A DNA stretch of 64,000 bases from Siphonodentalium dalli. Taxonomy: Eukaryota; Mollusca; Scaphopoda; Gadilida; Siphonodentaliidae. The notes under the pieces are model-generated. The model did not search any database. It saw only the letters and a list, made by a program, of their open reading frames with translations, and was not told where the DNA came from. Positions 60,591-64,000 of this stretch are shown here, piece after piece. Position 1 is the first letter of the stretch. Each line of letters starts with the position of its first letter. Location: the NCBI GenBank assembly GCA_032622095.1, contig CP136063.1, forward strand, positions 117,262,723 to 117,326,722. Reading direction: 5' to 3'. The translations under genes and the position numbers were made by a program.

Positions 60591-60997
60591 TGAGATTATA
60601 CTTATCTAGCCGTCATAGTGACGATTCTTTTCCCGGAAATGAAGCGGGTGATTTCACAACGCCACTACCCGCTGATTGGTTACTAGATTCACGATGGACG
60701 TGTTGCCTGGAACAATTTTCTATAAAACCCGAAGACCCGCATGACGTTATGTACGTATGTTGTGACGTATGCGAACATTCATTCGTTTATAATAAAATGG
60801 CACCCGTACTAAGAGTTATTTATAGAGGCAGTAAATCAACTTATAAGTACGGTAAGAGTCATGACGTGCGCGTTACTAGGAGTGACCCGCAGTTTATAAG
60901 GGTATACGTCTTGGATGGTAATTTGACGCCTATAAAAATTACTACTTCAGAGTACACGTTGAACTTTAGCCATAATGGGGACTCCGTACTATTATGA
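60590..60997 (+). CDS. Penton-like minor capsid candidate (135 aa)
   Basis: Starts MRLYLSSRHSD and has AGDFTTPLPADWLLDSRWTCCLEQFS, a pattern (DFT..LP..L.L...W...L) I associate with the small single-jelly-roll minor capsid protein of Polintons and adintoviruses. The remainder is beta-rich in appearance (VLRVIYRG, FIRVYVLDG). It lies just upstream of the major capsid gene, the usual place. The ATG at 60590 overlaps the integrase stop in a TGATG, suggesting reinitiation. A penton role is inference. Confidence 0.55.
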   Translation: MRLYLSSRHSDDSFPGNEAGDFTTPLPADWLLDSRWTCCLEQFSIKPEDPHDVMYVCCDVCEHSFVYNKMAPVLRVIYRGSKSTYKYGKSHDVRVTRSDPQFIRVYVLDGNLTPIKITTSEYTLNFSHNGDSVLL

Positions 60998-61196
60998 CTT
61001 TGATCTTAAAAAATATGTACCCTACGATGACTCGAAGTACCTACCCGAGACTGAAGCGAAACCTGAAAAACTTATAAGGAAAGCCGCAGCTAAGAAGATA
61101 AAAGTTAAAAAGATAAAAGCAGGAAAAGCGAAGAAGACAAACATTGGAAAAGTTAAAAAGGAACCCGCAAACGACATATTCTCCTCACCAAAATGA
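60975..61196 (+). CDS. Small basic protein, possible virion core component (73 aa)
   Basis: After an aromatic/acidic first third (YYYDFDLKKYVPYDD) the protein is lysine-rich (KKIKVKKIKAGKAKK), like histone-tail or adenovirus-type core peptides that condense DNA. It overlaps the previous frame by 23 nt and the capsid ATG by 4 nt (ATGA). No family recognised beyond composition. Confidence 0.5.
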   Translation: MGTPYYYDFDLKKYVPYDDSKYLPETEAKPEKLIRKAAAKKIKVKKIKAGKAKKTNIGKVKKEPANDIFSSPK

Positions 61197-62437
61197 GTAA
61201 CTTACCTACATTTTCGAAGGCTACTGAAAGGGCGGAAGTTATGCAAAGGGAATGGATGGGATACAACCCCGTTAACCAGATAGTAGACGGTGCTCCTATA
61301 GAGTTCAACGTACCATCGACGTCTCAGAAATATATTGATTTTCGAAACAGTTTTCTAAACTTGACTTTGAAAATTGTGAAAGGTGACGGAAGCGCTTTGA
61401 AAAAAACTTCAAAAGTAGGAATTATTAACGCACCAGTCCACTCATTGTTCTCGTCAGTCGACATTGAGCTTCAGCAAACTACGGTATCAACATTAGGACC
61501 GTTTTATCCTTACAAGTCTTATCTGGACGTGCTATTGAGCGCGGATGAAAATGTTATCAACAATGGTCTACAACAGCGGATGTGGTACAAAGACACGCCC
61601 AACGAATTCGACGATACAACACCCATCGGAGGCAATCTAGGTTTTTATGAAAGAGTGAAGCTCACGGCGGAAAGCAAAGAAATAAAAGTTTCCGGACCGA
61701 TACTACATGATCTGTGCCAACAGGATAGATATATTATCAACGGTGTGCCCGTCCGCATTAAATTATGGCCCGTGAAGAATGCTTTCGCACTAATGAATGG
61801 CGAAGAGAATGAAAATTACAAAGTTAAAATAACCGGTGCTAGTATCAGAGTTTGCTTTTGCAAAATGATTCCTAGTGTTACCAAAGAAATCGAAGAACGG
61901 TTGAAAAAATCTGATGCCATTTATCCCTACCTGAGATCCGCAGTGAAGGCTTTCTCTATCGCCAAAGGGTCTTTCAATTTCACAGCCACTGACTTGTTTC
62001 AAGGAGATATACCTCGGCGTATCATAGCGGTTATGATTGATGCTGCGGGATTTAATGGAAATTACAAGAAAAATCCACTGAACTTTCAACATTTCAATTG
62101 CAGTAGCGTGGCTTTCACAGTGAATGGACAGTCATTACCTAGCCGACCACTGAGCATGAATTACGGGAAGGAAGATTATCTCGAAGCTTACAGTAACTTG
62201 GTACGAGCGTATCCCGGAACGTCCATATCACGAGAGGATTTTGACGGTGGTTATGCTATTTACTGTATTGACCCGACTGGATCTATCGAAGACGGACAAC
62301 CGGTGGTCAAGGGATTGACGCAAATGGATATTAAGTTCACAGAAGCATTGTCGCAGACTATAGTGTTATTGGTATACGGGACTTTTCCATCACACTTCAG
62401 CATAAACGAGGCTCGCAATGTGTCATCTCCCAACTAA
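61193..62437 (+). CDS. Polinton major capsid protein, double jelly-roll (414 aa)
   Basis: Length and position fit the Polinton/adintovirus major capsid protein. Features seen: FNVPSTSQKYIDFRNSFLNLTLKI near the start (first beta-barrel strands of the fold), two beta-rich halves with a loop around residues 230-250, and the C-terminal PSHFSINEAR. It would trimerise into pseudo-hexameric capsomers of an icosahedral particle. Directly after it (62466-62471 and 62481-62486) are AATAAA polyadenylation signals. The frame is intact with no stops, consistent with a functional or recent copy. Confidence 0.85.
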   Translation: MSNLPTFSKATERAEVMQREWMGYNPVNQIVDGAPIEFNVPSTSQKYIDFRNSFLNLTLKIVKGDGSALKKTSKVGIINAPVHSLFSSVDIELQQTTVSTLGPFYPYKSYLDVLLSADENVINNGLQQRMWYKDTPNEFDDTTPIGGNLGFYERVKLTAESKEIKVSGPILHDLCQQDRYIINGVPVRIKLWPVKNAFALMNGEENENYKVKITGASIRVCFCKMIPSVTKEIEERLKKSDAIYPYLRSAVKAFSIAKGSFNFTATDLFQGDIPRRIIAVMIDAAGFNGNYKKNPLNFQHFNCSSVAFTVNGQSLPSRPLSMNYGKEDYLEAYSNLVRAYPGTSISREDFDGGYAIYCIDPTGSIEDGQPVVKGLTQMDIKFTEALSQTIVLLVYGTFPSHFSINEARNVSSPN

Positions 62438-62465
62438 TATTTTTGTGTATATTATTAGTGTTGAA

Positions 62466-62486
62466 AATAAAAATTTTGAAAATAAA
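62466..62486 (+). terminator. Polyadenylation signals (two AATAAA)
   Basis: Two AATAAA hexamers 29 and 44 bp after the capsid stop codon, suitable for ending the plus-strand transcripts before the convergent ATPase gene. Confidence 0.6.
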
Positions 62487-62556
62487 ACATAAGTTTCGTC
62501 TCGTTATTTCAGGGACCCCCTCCCCACCGAAGGTATAGAAAAACAACAACAATGAA

Positions 62557-62937
62557 TTATAATACAAATATAAGTTTTATTTTGACATAGTTCTTATGAT
62601 GGCAGCCTTGTGTGAATAAACATTCCATATCGGAATTGTCCAAAACTTTGTGAGCCAAATCATCCAGAATTATCATAGCCGTCGTACCGTCCGCAAATTC
62701 ACTCAGTAGTTCTTTGGAGGGAAGACCTTCGTGGAAATTTATGTGTGGGATGGCTATTTCCATTTCATCGAATAAGTCCTGATGCACTCCGAAACAGTAT
62801 AGAAATTTCTGGGGATGAGGGCCGTCTATCATGTCTTCTATATTTTGTAAGAAGCGGAAAGTCCATCTGGTTTTCCCGCTCTTTGTCGCACCCGCGATCA
62901 CGTAGCTGGAATTCGGTAAGAACGGTATTAATGACAT
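62557..62937 (-). CDS. Polinton packaging ATPase (FtsK/HerA type), C-terminally truncated
   Basis: From ATG 62937 (126 aa; the frame runs open to 62985) there is a Walker A box GATKSGKT, a Walker B MIILDDL and a GCHHKN motif before the expected sensor glutamine-asparagine. This is the DNA-packaging ATPase of Polintons. The family is usually about 200 residues or more; here the frame stops about 7 residues after the CHHKN motif, so the C-terminal third is missing. The lost part cannot be an exon further on because the capsid gene occupies that space on the other strand. An AATAAA on the minus strand overlaps the end of the frame. Packaging function is probably lost. Confidence 0.8.
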   Translation of the reverse strand: MSLIPFLPNSSYVIAGATKSGKTRWTFRFLQNIEDMIDGPHPQKFLYCFGVHQDLFDEMEIAIPHINFHEGLPSKELLSEFADGTTAMIILDDLAHKVLDNSDMECLFTQGCHHKNYVKIKLIFVL

Positions 62938-62981
62938 GCCTAAGGCGAACGAACGTGTCACATATTCCTTATAAACTACTC

Positions 62982-64000
62982 TCAATATCCGAAAGGGATA
63001 GTGTCCATATTTTCTAGTATCACTCTCTTCGTGTATACCACTCTGTATACCTTCTTTTGAATTCTGTTGTATAGGATAGGACGGGCACTACCTCTACATA
63101 TCTTCTTTTCAGTTATGAACACCTTGTCGGGTACGCCGGATTCACCTTCCCGCTCTTTATCTACCAAATGTCGTCTCTTCGGCTCTACAACATCAGGGTC
63201 GTCCAATGTCTTTCTCTTTCTATCAATCAGGGTGCTCATAGTCTTGAAATTAATGGCCTCAGAATTGATATAATTTAAACTGAAGCCCCGCACCTTGCAC
63301 ACCTCATCGCAGGCAGTCGTCCTGTAAGCATAATTCTTCGGTCCGGCGCTTCTGAATTGTGTGATAGTGTCCCCCTTTAACTCATCGGTCAGATCCCCGA
63401 GAAAATCACCGCAGCTGACGTCGGGGCCTCCCGTCTTTTGTACGTAGATGATGGAATCTAAAACAGAAATGTAAAATATTTTGAGGACCTAATATCAAGC
63501 TAGAGCATAATTTGGTACGCAAAAAAAAAAAAAATAGTACTCACCAGTGTCAAAATACAGCACATTTTCTCCTAGATGATCCAGTACATCATACAACTTG
63601 AGACGAGCCCAGGAGGTAGTGTATATGGCCAGAAATATATTAGTCTTATTTTCATCGGGTAGGAAATGGTCGTCGTGGGTGTAGGATAACTGAATGTGGC
63701 TGTCATTGATAATGTGGAAGTCCCTCACGAGCTTCTTTGGGTCGGAAATCAAACTGAAGAATTTCTTCGGTTCACTGTCGTGAATTATCTCCGTCTGCGT
63801 CATGTTCTGTCTCTCTCCAAATTTTCCCCTGTAATGGATGAATGAATTAGTAATGCGATATAGTTTATGCGGATAATAAAAATTATTTATCTAAAAAAAA
63901 AAACTACTTACCAGAGAACGTTCAACATGAGTTTCGAAGTGGCTCTGAGTGCTGGCTGTTTTTTTACATTTTCGGGATCCAAACGAATCCCCTCGACCCT
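62982..64000 (-). CDS. polB: Protein-primed DNA polymerase B (C-terminal part), three exons in window
   Basis: Exons at 64000-63912, 63828-63545 and 63457-62982 (849 bp, in frame) encode about 282 residues of a Polinton DNA polymerase B. Recognised pieces: a WGKFG-type motif B region, TQTEIIHDSEPKKFF, the catalytic Asp-Thr-Asp-Ser, and GPKNYAYRT...CKVRGFSLNY. The introns are 83 bp (GTAAGT...ACAG) and 87 bp (GTGAGT...TTTTAG). The first splits the WG of motif B, the second the second Asp of the DTDS motif; both junctions restore the reading frame exactly. The C-terminal region is basic (KRKTLDD...PKRRH). The gene continues beyond the right edge. It replicates the element DNA. Confidence 0.9.
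63458..63544 (-). other. Spliceosomal intron in polB within the catalytic DTDS motif
   Basis: 87-bp intron with donor GTGAGT (63544 onwards) and acceptor TTTTAG ending at 63458; it contains a T-run. Splicing rebuilds the motif's codons. Confidence 0.8.
63829..63911 (-). other. Spliceosomal intron in polB within motif B
   Basis: 83-bp intron with donor GTAAGT and acceptor TTACAG; it interrupts a tryptophan codon before GKFG. Confidence 0.8.

Larger units (their letters stand above)
58700..64000. mobile_element. Polinton/Maverick (adintovirus-like) element, left part
   Basis: The segment encodes integrase, major capsid protein, penton-like protein, packaging ATPase and protein-primed DNA polymerase B, the core set of Polintons, which are both transposons and presumed virus-like agents. 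Plus-strand genes (58.75-62.4 kb) face minus-strand genes (62.56 to beyond 64 kb). The left terminal repeat is not identified and the right part (polymerase N terminus, protease, right end) lies outside. Most ORFs are intact, so the insertion is fairly young, but the ATPase is truncated. The TBP-like gene is not a standard Polinton core gene to my knowledge. Confidence 0.9.

Overview
The window is animal nuclear DNA: AT-rich, with spliceosomal introns (gt...ag), one multi-exon immunoglobulin-superfamily gene, and many metazoan transposable elements. The element mix (Helentron/HINE-like repeats with about 147-bp core units and a stem-loop end, like the bivalve 'pearl'-type elements; CR1/L2-like LINEs; hAT, Crypton and Polinton) suggests a marine invertebrate, perhaps a mollusc. 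That assignment is inference.

Layout. 0-10 kb: foldback elements, a decayed Crypton-like tyrosine recombinase with a small MITE in it, a LINE ORF1 relic, a minisatellite, and a large inverted repeat enclosing a HINE. 11.7-38.6 kb: a plus-strand immunoglobulin receptor gene with a signal-peptide exon (11.73 kb) and three Ig-like exons (15.5, 37.3, 38.3 kb). All joins are in phase 1 and the introns are filled with repeats. Inside those introns lie a hairpin satellite, a broken CR1/L2-like LINE (16.2-20 kb), two oppositely oriented LINE remnants headed by 5S-rRNA-like sequence (20.3-22.8 and 33.6-36.3 kb), a TIR element (23-24.3 kb), a HINE (24.7-27.2 kb), a Harbinger-like element with TAA target duplication (28.2-29.8 kb), and a hAT element nested in another hAT, each with a perfect 8-bp target duplication (30.5-32.5 kb). 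40-50 kb: an inverted minisatellite, then clustered HINE-like elements in both orientations. 50-53.7 kb: no recognised genes. 53.7-58.4 kb: a young non-LTR retrotransposon whose ORF1 (coiled coil, RRM, polyQ, RGR) is fused in frame to an APE-type endonuclease, followed by a reverse transcriptase broken by one indel.

58.7 kb to the right edge: part of a Polinton/Maverick (adintovirus-like) element. On the plus strand, compactly packed with overlapping ORFs, are a small membrane protein, a TATA-binding-protein homologue, an rve integrase with chromodomain, a penton-like protein, a basic protein and a double-jelly-roll major capsid protein. On the minus strand, converging on these, are a truncated packaging ATPase and the C-terminal part of protein-primed DNA polymerase B, with two short introns inside conserved polymerase motifs. 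The TBP-like gene with a TATAAAAG box 29 bp upstream of its ATG is the most unusual feature: it suggests an element carrying its own basal transcription factor along with integration, capsid, packaging and replication functions.
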